From Azotimanducus chitobiosivorans (GTDB taxonomy: Bacteria; Pseudomonadota; Gammaproteobacteria; Pseudomonadales; Azotimanducaceae), in assembly GCA_965200235.1 (NCBI GenBank), contig OZ241339.1, forward strand, positions 1,984,001 to 2,048,000: a DNA stretch of 64,000 nt. Reading direction: 5' to 3'. The notes beneath the pieces were generated by a model, which had not been told where the DNA came from, made no database searches, and saw nothing but the letters and a program-made list of their open reading frames with translations. Shown here in pieces: positions 17,801 through 25,965 of this stretch. The number at the start of each line of letters is the position of its first letter. Position 1 is the first letter of the stretch. The translations under genes and the position numbers were made by a program.

Positions 17801-17986
17801 GCGCCCGCCTCCCTTGCTCGCAGGACAATCACTTGGCCTGAATTCTAGGCACCGCCACGTCATTTTCAATGGCAAATGTTTCACGTAAAAGTTGCGGAAA
17901 TAATGTGATTGGAAGCGCAGGTGAATGAAGTCCGCACCGATTGAGGCGTAATGTGACGGAGTCGTTGGCAGCAGGGAGCTGCAGGC

Positions 17987-18118
17987 TTATTGAATCTCGC
18001 TGACAACGTCTGTGATGATGTGCAGCCCCTCCGCCTGTATCGCCAACCTTGCCACTGGCGCGGAGGCCCGCAGGGCGAGGCAGCGATACGAGGCGTCTGC
18101 GTCGAGCACAAAAGACAT
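17987..18118 (-). pseudogene. Internally deleted VapC (PIN) toxin
   Basis: A 43-codon frame starts in a TGATG overlap with the Phd antitoxin. It reads M-S-F-V-L-D-A and then directly D-A-S-Y-R-C-L-A-L-R-A-S-A-P-V-A, that is, the first catalytic strand joined to the C-terminal 'D-A-S-Y-L-x-L-A' helix of PIN toxins. About 80-90 central residues are missing while the frame is kept, which points to deletion across a short repeat encoding Asp-Ala. The product cannot be an active nuclease. Confidence 0.6.
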
Positions 18119-18348
18119 CAGGATTTTCGTCCTTCATCCCGCGCTGCGATCAGTTCTTTGACGGAAACCAGAGGCCGCCGGGCGCGGGATGTGCGAATGC
18201 GGTCAATGACGGACTGCGTATCCTTGACCCCGATGATTCGCGCGATAGGCAAGCCCCGGCGCGTGATGGTAAATCTCTCTCCCTGCTCAACTTGACGAAA
18301 CAGCTCTGGAAGGCGGGTCTTGGCTTGGTATGAGCCAACGAATTGCAT
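18118..18348 (-). CDS. Phd/YefM family antitoxin (76 aa)
   Basis: The sequence 'MQFVGSYQAKTRLPELFRQV' followed by 'GERFTITRRGLPIARIIGV' is the Phd/YefM DNA-binding fold. The C-terminal part 'VIDRIRTSRARRPLVSVKEL' is the usual VapC-binding region. Length and TGATG overlap with the toxin frame are normal for a VapBC-type operon. The toxin is internally deleted, so this antitoxin has no functional partner here. Confidence 0.82.
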   Translation of the reverse strand: MQFVGSYQAKTRLPELFRQVEQGERFTITRRGLPIARIIGVKDTQSVIDRIRTSRARRPLVSVKELIAARDEGRKS

Positions 18349-18515
18349 GGTGTGGTGCTCTCAAATAGCTTTGTAGATTAGTTTATTTAATCGACTGGTC
18401 TACGGATTCTGCGAGAGTGTCCCGCTTGTTCGCATTACTGCGGCTGCTGAGTCTGCGAGATGTTACAGACGCGGCAGGTATCTTTATAACTGCTCGCTGT
18501 CAGACTTCGCCTATC

Positions 18516-18824
18516 ATGTCTGCATGGATTATCATCTCGAAGAGCGTACTGGTGATCGTTCCATTAAGTGTCGTCGCGCCGTCAGCGGTCTCCCATCCCC
18601 TGCAAGTTTGTACTATTACTGACACTGGCAATTGCGTTGGTGTGATCAATGACCTGAAAAGCAAATGGCTTGGCAAGGAGTATGCAACCGGAGCAGCGTG
18701 TGAGGAAGTGCTTAACAGGCTTGTGGGAATGAAGAGCAATCAAGAAGATGGAGAAATCCGCGCAGCGCATAATCGCGAGGTATTAGTCCGATTTCAAGAG
18801 CGACATGTTAGGTTGGAGTTGTGA
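18516..18824 (+). CDS. Putative small exported protein
   Basis: From ATG 18516 the frame encodes about 102 residues with a hydrophobic N-terminal stretch ('IIISKSVLVIVPLSVVAPSA') that could be a signal peptide, then a soluble part with two cysteines ('PLQVCTITDTGNCVG') and a third near 'ATGAACEEV'. The frame is open to 18417, but that extension looks non-coding. There is no clear SD and no recognised family. It ends just before the first of the tandem exported genes. Low confidence. Confidence 0.3.
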   Translation: MSAWIIISKSVLVIVPLSVVAPSAVSHPLQVCTITDTGNCVGVINDLKSKWLGKEYATGAACEEVLNRLVGMKSNQEDGEIRAAHNREVLVRFQERHVRLEL

Positions 18825-18840
18825 CGGCGAGGGAAGAAAA

Positions 18841-20439
18841 ATGATGCATCCAAAGAACGTTAATCCCCAGTTTGCTGCATGGCTGGTTACCACGCTCATC
18901 CTGTCGTCGTCCTGTCTGGCGCAGGACAGGGGGAAGATGACCCTGACCGACGAGGAACTGCTGGGGCTCTGCGGTCAGCGGGATGTTCCCGAAGCCATTA
19001 GCTGGGCGGTCAGTAGCCTTGAGCGTGATCGCTTCGACCCGAACCGGATCGCGGGCGCTCTGCTGCACGAGTCAGGCGCCGTGGTGGACGGAGAGTTCTA
19101 CGGTATTCCAGAGCCTACGGAGGTTGAGCTGGAACGACTCGACCGCGAGCAGGTGTCGTTCAACTTCCGGGTCGATAAGGTGTACAAGGGGTCGGCACCA
19201 GATACCGTAAAAGTAGAGGCCGTCAGCGACATGCTTATCTATCCGGGTAGAAACACGACTCGCTATGCGGAGAGGATGCGCATTGTCGAATACCAAGATG
19301 CCATTCTGCGGCCTATTTCTGATCAGATCCGTGCGCTTCAAGCGTCCTTTGAAGAAGGAGAGATTGCCGAAGAATCTTATTTGACACAATCCATGTCTCT
19401 TCGCAAGCTGGCCGACGAGACCGCCGCGTCGCAGTTCAAAGTGACCGACCACACCGTTGTGAAGAATTGGTCCCTCCACGAAGAATCGACCTATTACGAC
19501 CACGGAGAGGGCATCCGCGAGGACAAATTCTTCCTTATCCAGCTCGATGCGGGATTGAACGAGTCCGCTACACAGGTCTTGGATGAGGTATCGACTCGTA
19601 TTTACTCGGACGAACGGCGCGAGGACATCATAGCGGCCTTGATGTCGCCGCAAGGCATCGAACTTCCGCATCCCTTTCGGGGTTACGACCCCACCGACGA
19701 GCAGGACTGCGGAGCCCTGCGCGAGTTGGTGGGCGCGCCAAAGCCGCCGCCTCAGCCCTCGGAGGTGGCGCGCAGGCTGCTCGACGAATTCGGTCTGGTC
19801 GCCCTCGGCGAGTTCATTGGCATTCCCGATACCGTTGGGGAGGAACTACACGGGCATGCATCGGACGCCGTGCGCATGCTTTCGGACGAGTTGCCGCTTT
19901 CCTTTCGCATTGACACCGTGTTCAAGGGCGAGCCACCGGAGGTACTGGAAGTGTGGCTGAACTCGGACATGCTGGAGTTCCCCGGCAGCGGCGTGTCGCG
20001 CTACGTCTGGCGCGGTCAGTTATGGAGCGATCTGGAGAGCGAGCTGAGTCAGCTCGACGAGGAATGGGTATGGGCTCGCGGGTGGCGGCTTCCTGACGAT
20101 GTCGAAAGTAGTGTGATGTCTGAACGGGAGTGGCAGGCGTGGTTTGACGAGCGTTTCGATAGTGACAGAGCGGACGAGCACTACGAGCAAGAGTCGGCGT
20201 ATTTTGAAGCCGCGGGCGGCCAGCTAGAATTGAGAAGAGAGTTCACCTACTTCGCGGACACCTTCTATGATCGAGGCGGGGCGATCAGTCCGTACGAACG
20301 CTACCTGCTCGCGATCAACCGCGGGCCTGACTCGTTTGCACCGTGGCGTGTTTCGGACACCGCCGACGGGCCGATTCGAATCTACTGGGGCGACGAGGCG
20401 AGGGAGATCATGAAGCAGCTCGAAGTGCTTGTGCGGTGA
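18841..20439 (+). CDS. Exported protein with two NTR/TIMP-like repeats (copy 1)
   Basis: 532 residues from ATG 18841, chosen because GAGGGA lies just upstream; TTA-rich codons back to 18805 add nothing signal-like. A signal peptide ends near 'SSSCLA-QDRG' (a cysteine close to the cleavage site, but not a good lipobox). The mature protein repeats one domain twice (about 80-240 and 319-520): 'GEFYGIP ... VSFNFRVDKVYKG ... SDMLIYPG ... GEGIREDKFFLIQ' against 'GEFIGIP ... LSFRIDTVFKG ... SDMLEFPG ... GAISPYERYLLAI'. The 'F-x-V-x-x-V-y-K-G ... v-G-e-r-Y-L-v' pattern resembles bacterial netrin/TIMP-like modules. Function unknown. Confidence 0.6.
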   Translation: MMHPKNVNPQFAAWLVTTLILSSSCLAQDRGKMTLTDEELLGLCGQRDVPEAISWAVSSLERDRFDPNRIAGALLHESGAVVDGEFYGIPEPTEVELERLDREQVSFNFRVDKVYKGSAPDTVKVEAVSDMLIYPGRNTTRYAERMRIVEYQDAILRPISDQIRALQASFEEGEIAEESYLTQSMSLRKLADETAASQFKVTDHTVVKNWSLHEESTYYDHGEGIREDKFFLIQLDAGLNESATQVLDEVSTRIYSDERREDIIAALMSPQGIELPHPFRGYDPTDEQDCGALRELVGAPKPPPQPSEVARRLLDEFGLVALGEFIGIPDTVGEELHGHASDAVRMLSDELPLSFRIDTVFKGEPPEVLEVWLNSDMLEFPGSGVSRYVWRGQLWSDLESELSQLDEEWVWARGWRLPDDVESSVMSEREWQAWFDERFDSDRADEHYEQESAYFEAAGGQLELRREFTYFADTFYDRGGAISPYERYLLAINRGPDSFAPWRVSDTADGPIRIYWGDEAREIMKQLEVLVR

Positions 20440-20539
20440 TCCATCTCACCGGTTCCCTGAGGCGCACAAGGCACTCGGCGTAGAGGTCGTTGACTACCAC
20501 TGAAAGAAACTGAACATGATCGGAAGCGAGGGAAGAAAA

Positions 20540-22129
20540 ATGACGCCTCCTAAAAATGTTCATCCCCACTTTGCGGCCTGGTGGGTTGCCGCGCTCATGC
20601 TGTCGTCGTCCTGTCTGGCGCAGGACAGGGGAAAGATGACCCTCACCGACGAGGAATTGCTAGGACTCTGCGGACAGAAAAATTCCCACTTTGCGGGCAT
20701 CGATCTTCATCGCCGACGCTTCGACCCAAATGGCGTTGCCGCCTTTCTAATGGACAGGCCTGGCACCTTGGTGGACGGCGAGTTCCTCGGCATCCCGGCA
20801 CCTACGGAGGGGGAGCTGGAACGACTCGACCGCGAGCAGGTGTCGTTCAACTTCCGGGTCGACAAGGTGTACAAGGGGTCGGCGCCGGACACCATAAAAG
20901 TGGAGGTCGTCAGCGACATGCTCGCCTATCCGGGCAGGAATACGACACGCCATGCAGAGCGGATGCGTATTCTCGAATACCAAGATAATATTCTTCGTCC
21001 CATCACCGATCAGATTCATGCACTCAGAAGATTGTTCGACAGTGGACAGATCACTGAGGAACTATACTCGACGCAGATCACGACCCTGTTCCGGCTAGTA
21101 GAGGAAACCGCGGCCGCGCACGACTTTAAGGTGACCGATTACACCGACGTGACGGCGCACATGATCCACAGATCGTCGACCTATTATGACGACGGAGAGG
21201 GCATCCGTGAGGGCAAGCCCTTCCTCATTGAATTCGATATGGAATTAAATGCGTCCGATACCCATGTGCTGGACGAGGTATCGACCCCCATCTACTCGGG
21301 TGAACAGCGCGAGGATGTCATCAAGGCGCTGACATCGCCGCAAGGCGTCGTGCTTCCGCATCCCTTTCGGGGCTATGACCCCAGCGACGAGCAGGACTGC
21401 AGAGCCCTGAGCGAGATGGTGGGCGCGCCAAAGCCGCCGCCCCAGCCCTCGGAGGTCGCGTGGCGGCTGCTCGACGAGTTCGAGCTGGTCGCCCTCGGCG
21501 AGTTCATCGGCATTCCCGAGACCGACGGAGGGACGCTTCGGGCACCCGAAAGGGATCTTGATGACAGGGCGTCGGCCGACCTGACGATTGCCTTTCGCAT
21601 TGACAGGCTGTACAAGGGCGAGGTGCCGGGGGAGCTGGAGGTGGTGCTGAGCTCGGACATGCTGGAGGTGCCCGGCAGCGGCGTCTCACGCTACATCCGG
21701 CAGGGGCAGATATGGAGCGAACTGGAGAGCGAGCGAAGGCCGCATGTCGAGAAGGCATGGGCGGAGATGCGCGAGTGGCTTCTTTCGGGCGACGCTGGAA
21801 GTGGTGTGGTGGATGAACAGGAGATGCAAGGACAGGCGACCGAGCCTTTCGAGAAAGAGGACAATTACCACGAGAAGGAGTTTGAGTATTTCACGAGCAT
21901 TGTCGGGTATATGCCGGGCTCGCTAGCGGGACTCACCTACTTCCCGGACAGCTTCTACGACCGCGGCGGGGCGATCAGTCCGTACGAACGCCACCTGCTC
22001 GCGATCAACCGCGGGCGTGACTCGTTTGGACTGTGGCGTGTTTCGGACACCGCCGACGGGCCGAGCCGAATCTACTGGGGCGACGAGGCGACTGAGATCA
22101 TGAAGCAGCTGGAGGTGCTTGTGCGGTGA
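20540..22129 (+). CDS. Exported protein with two NTR/TIMP-like repeats (copy 2)
   Basis: 529 residues from ATG 20540, with the same GAGGGA leader as copy 1; ATG 20516 is in frame but lacks a signal peptide start. The signal ends at the same 'SSSCLA-QDRG', and the N-terminal 'GKMTLTDEELLGLCGQ' is identical in both copies. Long stretches are identical ('REQVSFNFRVDKVYKGSAPD', 'GAPKPPPQPSEVA', 'FYDRGGAISPYER'), while the linkers after each first half ('RPITDQIHALRRLFDSG') have diverged. Diversified paralogues of this kind may face outside targets such as hydrolases, but that is inference. Confidence 0.6.
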   Translation: MTPPKNVHPHFAAWWVAALMLSSSCLAQDRGKMTLTDEELLGLCGQKNSHFAGIDLHRRRFDPNGVAAFLMDRPGTLVDGEFLGIPAPTEGELERLDREQVSFNFRVDKVYKGSAPDTIKVEVVSDMLAYPGRNTTRHAERMRILEYQDNILRPITDQIHALRRLFDSGQITEELYSTQITTLFRLVEETAAAHDFKVTDYTDVTAHMIHRSSTYYDDGEGIREGKPFLIEFDMELNASDTHVLDEVSTPIYSGEQREDVIKALTSPQGVVLPHPFRGYDPSDEQDCRALSEMVGAPKPPPQPSEVAWRLLDEFELVALGEFIGIPETDGGTLRAPERDLDDRASADLTIAFRIDRLYKGEVPGELEVVLSSDMLEVPGSGVSRYIRQGQIWSELESERRPHVEKAWAEMREWLLSGDAGSGVVDEQEMQGQATEPFEKEDNYHEKEFEYFTSIVGYMPGSLAGLTYFPDSFYDRGGAISPYERHLLAINRGRDSFGLWRVSDTADGPSRIYWGDEATEIMKQLEVLVR

Positions 22130-22263
22130 TTCAATTGGCCGGTTCCCTGAGACGCAAAGTCCACGCCAATTGAGGCAAATGCGCCTTACCACCAAAAACG
22201 AGAGTTGACCTCGTCACCGCAATTCGACACACTTTGTTTCAGGATGATGACGAGGGATATGCA

Positions 22264-23073
22264 TTGACCTTCACGAGAGCACGGTTTAATACCGAGCGGC
22301 GGGCGCCATCTTCGGCAAGCCTCATGTGGGAACTGCCGCGCGTCCTTCTCGAAACGAGCCGGCTCGGATTGACATGGCCGCTGCTCCTGCAGCAAGCCCC
22401 AAGAGGTGACGGTCACGCGGTGATGGTGCTGCCAGGCTTCATGGGCGGTGACGATTCCACATTGGTACTCAGGCGATTTCTCACAAGCCTCGGCTACGTC
22501 GCGCTGCCGTGGCTGCATGGCCGCAACGTCGGTAATCCGCATCAATTTGACGGCGCGTTGATGCGCTTCTATCGGGCGCATCACAAGAGCGGCGAGAAGA
22601 TCTCCATTGTCGGACAGAGTCTTGGCGGCATTTATGCGCGCGAAATCGCCCGCCACTTTCCATACGCCGTGCGCTCGGTCATCACGCTTGGCAGCCCCTT
22701 TGCTGGCAGCGATGATGAGCACACTGCCGTGCCCATGGTGCGGCGCTTGTTCGAGCTTGTTTCCGGTCATCAGACATCGGAAATGCGCAAGCGCATGTTT
22801 GACCGCGATAACCCACGGGCGCCGCTCGGCCTGCCAAGCACAGCCATCTACAGCAAGACCGACGCTGTAGCGGCGTGGCTTGCGTGCGTCGATCAAGAAA
22901 GCGAACTCGCGGAGAATGTCGAGGTACGCGCAAGCCATACCGGCATGGCGGTGAATCCCGACGTGCTGCATGTGATCGCTGACCGCTTGGCGCAAGATCC
23001 GGACAACTGGCAGCGATTCGACCGCAACCAAGGCTGCCGCTCGTGGATTTACCCTGAGCCTGTGAACGCTTGA
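22264..23073 (+). CDS. Alpha/beta hydrolase, lipase-like
   Basis: About 270 residues. After an N-terminal helix region come 'GDGHAVMVLPGFMGGD', a nucleophile serine in 'SIVGQSLGGIYAREIA', 'SVITLGSPFAG', and a late catalytic histidine in 'VRASHTGMAVNPDVLHVIA'. I chose TTG 22264, which has GAGGGA six bases upstream; TTG 22234 is in the same frame without an SD. No signal peptide. The family includes esterases of unknown substrate. A long minus-strand frame over the same bases (22186-23082) lacks motifs and is an antisense shadow. Confidence 0.75.
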   Translation: MTFTRARFNTERRAPSSASLMWELPRVLLETSRLGLTWPLLLQQAPRGDGHAVMVLPGFMGGDDSTLVLRRFLTSLGYVALPWLHGRNVGNPHQFDGALMRFYRAHHKSGEKISIVGQSLGGIYAREIARHFPYAVRSVITLGSPFAGSDDEHTAVPMVRRLFELVSGHQTSEMRKRMFDRDNPRAPLGLPSTAIYSKTDAVAAWLACVDQESELAENVEVRASHTGMAVNPDVLHVIADRLAQDPDNWQRFDRNQGCRSWIYPEPVNA

Positions 23074-23121
23074 CGGCGACACCTTGCCGTTGGTTCATTG
23101 CCGCCGTCAGGCCAGCTTTAC

Positions 23122-23373
23122 ATGACTATAGTCTTTACAGTCACCTCCAATGGACAGGTTACGCTTCGAAAAGATGTGCTCCGACATCTCAACGTGCGCC
23201 TAGGGGACAAAGTCAGCGTCGAATTGCTCAGCCAGAATAGAATTCAGATGCGTGCAAGCGCCCGACAACCTGTTTCATCTATCTTCGGGTTGCTTGCGCA
23301 TTGCAATGCAGAGCAACTGACGACAGAGCAAATCGCGGAATCATCTGCTGCTGGGTGGGCTGGAGAGACGTGA
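23122..23373 (+). CDS. AbrB/MazE-type antitoxin (83 aa)
   Basis: A swapped-hairpin AbrB domain is clear: 'TVTSNGQVTLRKDVLRHLNV' and 'LGDKVSVELLSQNRIQMRA'. A C-terminal toxin-binding tail 'QPVSSIFGLL ... AESSAAGWAG' follows. ATG 23122 gives the standard N-terminus; the frame extends to TTG 23098. The stop overlaps the next start as GTGA, normal for coupling with a VapC gene. That toxin is a remnant. Confidence 0.8.
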   Translation: MTIVFTVTSNGQVTLRKDVLRHLNVRLGDKVSVELLSQNRIQMRASARQPVSSIFGLLAHCNAEQLTTEQIAESSAAGWAGET

Positions 23374-23447
23374 AGGTCATGTTCGACACGAGCACGCCAC
23401 GCAAAAATGACTTGACCGATATCCAGCCAAGGGATTTGACCCATTAA
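23370..23447 (+). pseudogene. VapC (PIN) remnant of 25 codons
   Basis: Starting at GTG in a GTGA overlap, the frame encodes M-K-V-M-F-D-T-S-T, the first PIN strand with its catalytic aspartate. It then runs directly into R-K-N-D-L-T-D-I-Q-P-R-D-L, which resembles the 'R-N-x-x-D-f ... v-l-x-P-x-d-f' tail of PIN toxins, and stops at TAA. The middle of the gene is missing, as in the remnant at 17987-18118. Confidence 0.55.
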
Positions 23448-23506
23448 GCCTCCATTCAATTCCCTCCCCACTGGCATAATGCGCGTTCTTCTCTCCTCGG
23501 TGCCCA

Positions 23507-25954
23507 ATGCGACCGTCTTTTGCTTGCCCTATTGCCGTAATTGTTGCTGGACTCTTCCTGTGCGCTTTCGCGCTCGCCGAAGAAGGCCGAGACCAAGACC
23601 AATCTGAAGACGCGAGCATTGAGCAGCTCGTCGTCAGCGCCGAGCGCACCGGCGAACCGGATGTCGAGGACACCTTCGGCCTCCTGTCAGCACCGCCGAG
23701 CGACCTTGTGTTCGGCCTTTCACGTTCGCTGTTTGAAACGCCGCGATCAGTGTCCTCGGTCAGCGAACAGGTGATCGACCTCTACGGCGTCGATTCCACC
23801 AACGACTTTGTATCGGTCACGCCCGGCACACAAAACGCCTCGTTCTTCGGAGTCGCCGCGAGTCCGGACATGCGCGGCTCACTCGGCGACATCTACTTTC
23901 GCGGGGTGCGCCGGCTCGTCAATGCGGGCGGCTGGGTGACGCTTCTCGGCGCGACGAGTCGCGTGGACATCGTGCGCGGCCCGGCGTCCCCGATTCACGG
24001 TCCCGGCTCCATCGCAGGCTACCTCAACTTCGTTCCAAAGACTGCGCGTGCGGAAGAAGGACTGTTCATCGACCGCACTACCGGCTCGGCAACATTGACC
24101 ACCGGCTCCTGGGGGCGCCGCCAAATCGAAGCCGAGGTCGGTGGCCCTTTGACCATGATGGACAAGCCGGCTGGCTATCACGTGTTCGGCTACTGGGAGG
24201 ACACCGAGAGCTACTACCGATATTTGCCCAACAATTCGCAGCGCATGCTGCAAGGCTCGCTCGTCGTTGATCTCACCGATTCGATGTGGGTGGAGACGGG
24301 CTTTCAATACCAAAGGTGGCAGGGGGCGGAGAACACCGGCTGGAACCGGCTCACACAAGAACTCGTCGACAACGGCACCTACCTCGCCGGCTCGCCGCTC
24401 CTCAACCTAGACACCGACGGCGACGGAGGCATCGGGCATGACGAGGTAAGGGCTGTCAGCCCCAACAATCTGCTCAGCATTTTCACCCCATACGGTTCCG
24501 GCATTGCGCTCTTCGAGAATGATCAAGAGCGCGAAGCGCTGCGTCTCGACCCGAGCACGGTCGAGACCGTGCAAATCAGCCCGAGGGACTGCCTCTGCGC
24601 ACCCGACGACGACGGCGGCGCGAAAAGCTACGCCTTCTACTTCGATGTCTCGGCCGAACTCGAATCAGGTCTTGAAGTGCATCAGAAGCTCTTTGTCGAT
24701 TATGCCGACCGCTTCATTCAAGTAAGCTATGGATTCTCGCAAGCGCACAAGACCAAGCTCGTTGAGGAACGCCTTGAATTTCGCCTCAAGGACCGAGCGT
24801 TTGGCCCTGTTCAAGCCGACTTCTCTTTGAGCCCAAGCCTTCGCTACTACAACACGCGCGCGCGGCAAGACTTCGCGCTTGAATACTTTGACCGGCGCGA
24901 CATCTCCAAGCCATCCTCGCCTCTTGATCTGCGGCACCCATCTTTGCAAGACCCCGAAACCAATCCCTTCAACCGCAACACTGAAACGGACGCCCTCAAC
25001 CTTGGCCTTGCCGGGCTCGCCGATTTCACGCTTGGCAGACTGTCCTTGCTCATCGGCTGGCGCTATGACCACTACGATGTCACCGCCGAAAACGCGCCCA
25101 CGGCCTTCGCCTTTGAAGAACCCGGCGTCAAGGTCAGCAACCAGCAAGGCGAAACAGCGTTCAATGCGAGTTTGAGCGCAGCCGTCGGCAATTTCCGGCC
25201 CTATGCGACGATCGCGAGGCAACCCGTGATTCTTGGCGGTCAGTCTGGCGAAATCGACATCAACAATGTGCGCACCAATCCGCTCAACACCTCCGAACTC
25301 AAGGAAGTCGGCGTCAAATACCAAGGCTTGGACGGCGCGCTTTTTGCGCAGCTCAGCTACTATCAGCAGCAGCGCAAGCAATACTCCGACCAAACCGGCG
25401 AGAACCTCTCGCTCTATGGCGAAGGCACAGAACTCGAAGTGCGCGCTGCCCTTGGCAAGCGCCTTGGCCTCCTGCTCACGGCCACACACGCCAACGTTGA
25501 ACGCAGACCTCTGACCGGCAGATTCATCTTCGCGCCGCCCGCCGTCACTGGCCTTGCGCCGGAAGATCAATACGGCGGCACCGTGGTCACCATACTGCCG
25601 GCGGGCGACAGCCGCTTCCGCGATCGCGGCGCCATTCCAGAGTCCGTCTACGGCGCTGGCATCAGCTATGCCTTTGATGGGGGCGCAACCGTGAATCTGG
25701 TGGCGACGCGCGTCAGCGAGACCTATTCTGGCGTTGCGCGCACGGTCGAACTGCCAGCCTACACCCTCGTCAACGCCTCTATCTCGTATGATTGGGGACC
25801 GTGGAAACTGCGCGCAAGCGTCAAGAACGCGCTCGATGAACGCTATTTTCAAGGCAATTTCCCGCATCTCTTTGGGGATGTCGTGGTGTTGCCGCGCTTG
25901 CCAAGGCATTGGCAATTGACAGTAACTCGGCGATTCGGCGCCGCAGCCAGCTAA
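23507..25954 (+). CDS. TonB-dependent receptor, siderophore-receptor-like
   Basis: 815 residues with a signal peptide ('IAVIVAGLFLCAFALAEEG'), a TonB box-like 'IEQLVVSAERTGEPD', a plug ('FETPRSVSSVSEQVIDLYGV', 'VTPGTQNASFFG', 'DIYFRGVRR', 'VDIVRGPASPIHGPGSIAGY') and a long beta barrel. The plug resembles FhuE/FoxA-type receptors. The final residues are 'RRFGAAAS' rather than an aromatic terminus. The stop TAA overlaps the SD of the racemase gene, so the three genes 23507-28976 form one transcription unit. An organic-acid or lipid-like substrate is therefore as plausible as a siderophore. Confidence 0.88.
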   Translation: MRPSFACPIAVIVAGLFLCAFALAEEGRDQDQSEDASIEQLVVSAERTGEPDVEDTFGLLSAPPSDLVFGLSRSLFETPRSVSSVSEQVIDLYGVDSTNDFVSVTPGTQNASFFGVAASPDMRGSLGDIYFRGVRRLVNAGGWVTLLGATSRVDIVRGPASPIHGPGSIAGYLNFVPKTARAEEGLFIDRTTGSATLTTGSWGRRQIEAEVGGPLTMMDKPAGYHVFGYWEDTESYYRYLPNNSQRMLQGSLVVDLTDSMWVETGFQYQRWQGAENTGWNRLTQELVDNGTYLAGSPLLNLDTDGDGGIGHDEVRAVSPNNLLSIFTPYGSGIALFENDQEREALRLDPSTVETVQISPRDCLCAPDDDGGAKSYAFYFDVSAELESGLEVHQKLFVDYADRFIQVSYGFSQAHKTKLVEERLEFRLKDRAFGPVQADFSLSPSLRYYNTRARQDFALEYFDRRDISKPSSPLDLRHPSLQDPETNPFNRNTETDALNLGLAGLADFTLGRLSLLIGWRYDHYDVTAENAPTAFAFEEPGVKVSNQQGETAFNASLSAAVGNFRPYATIARQPVILGGQSGEIDINNVRTNPLNTSELKEVGVKYQGLDGALFAQLSYYQQQRKQYSDQTGENLSLYGEGTELEVRAALGKRLGLLLTATHANVERRPLTGRFIFAPPAVTGLAPEDQYGGTVVTILPAGDSRFRDRGAIPESVYGAGISYAFDGGATVNLVATRVSETYSGVARTVELPAYTLVNASISYDWGPWKLRASVKNALDERYFQGNFPHLFGDVVVLPRLPRHWQLTVTRRFGAAAS

Positions 25955-25965
25955 AGGAGACACAC

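Larger units (their letters stand above)
18826..22156 (+). repeat. Tandem gene duplication with conserved flanks
   Basis: Two neighbouring genes of about 1.6 kb are paralogous copies. Both share the leader GCGAGGGAAGAAAAATGA around the start (18827-18844 approximately, and 20525-20542). Both also share the sequence GGTTCCCTGAG after the stop (20451-20461 and 22141-22151). The duplication unit therefore covered the whole gene with its ribosome binding site and 3' flank. The protein copies have diverged substantially. Confidence 0.75.

Noticed and set aside
16433..17848. A 471-codon plus-strand frame
   Set aside because: It lies entirely antisense to the TonB-dependent receptor, has no motif or signal peptide, and reflects GC-rich codon use of the real gene.
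22186..23082. A 298-codon minus-strand frame over the lipase-like gene
   Set aside because: The plus strand carries the hydrolase motifs and an SD; the antisense product has none.
24665..25963. A 432-codon minus-strand frame
   Set aside because: Antisense to the second TonB-dependent receptor, with no recognisable domain.
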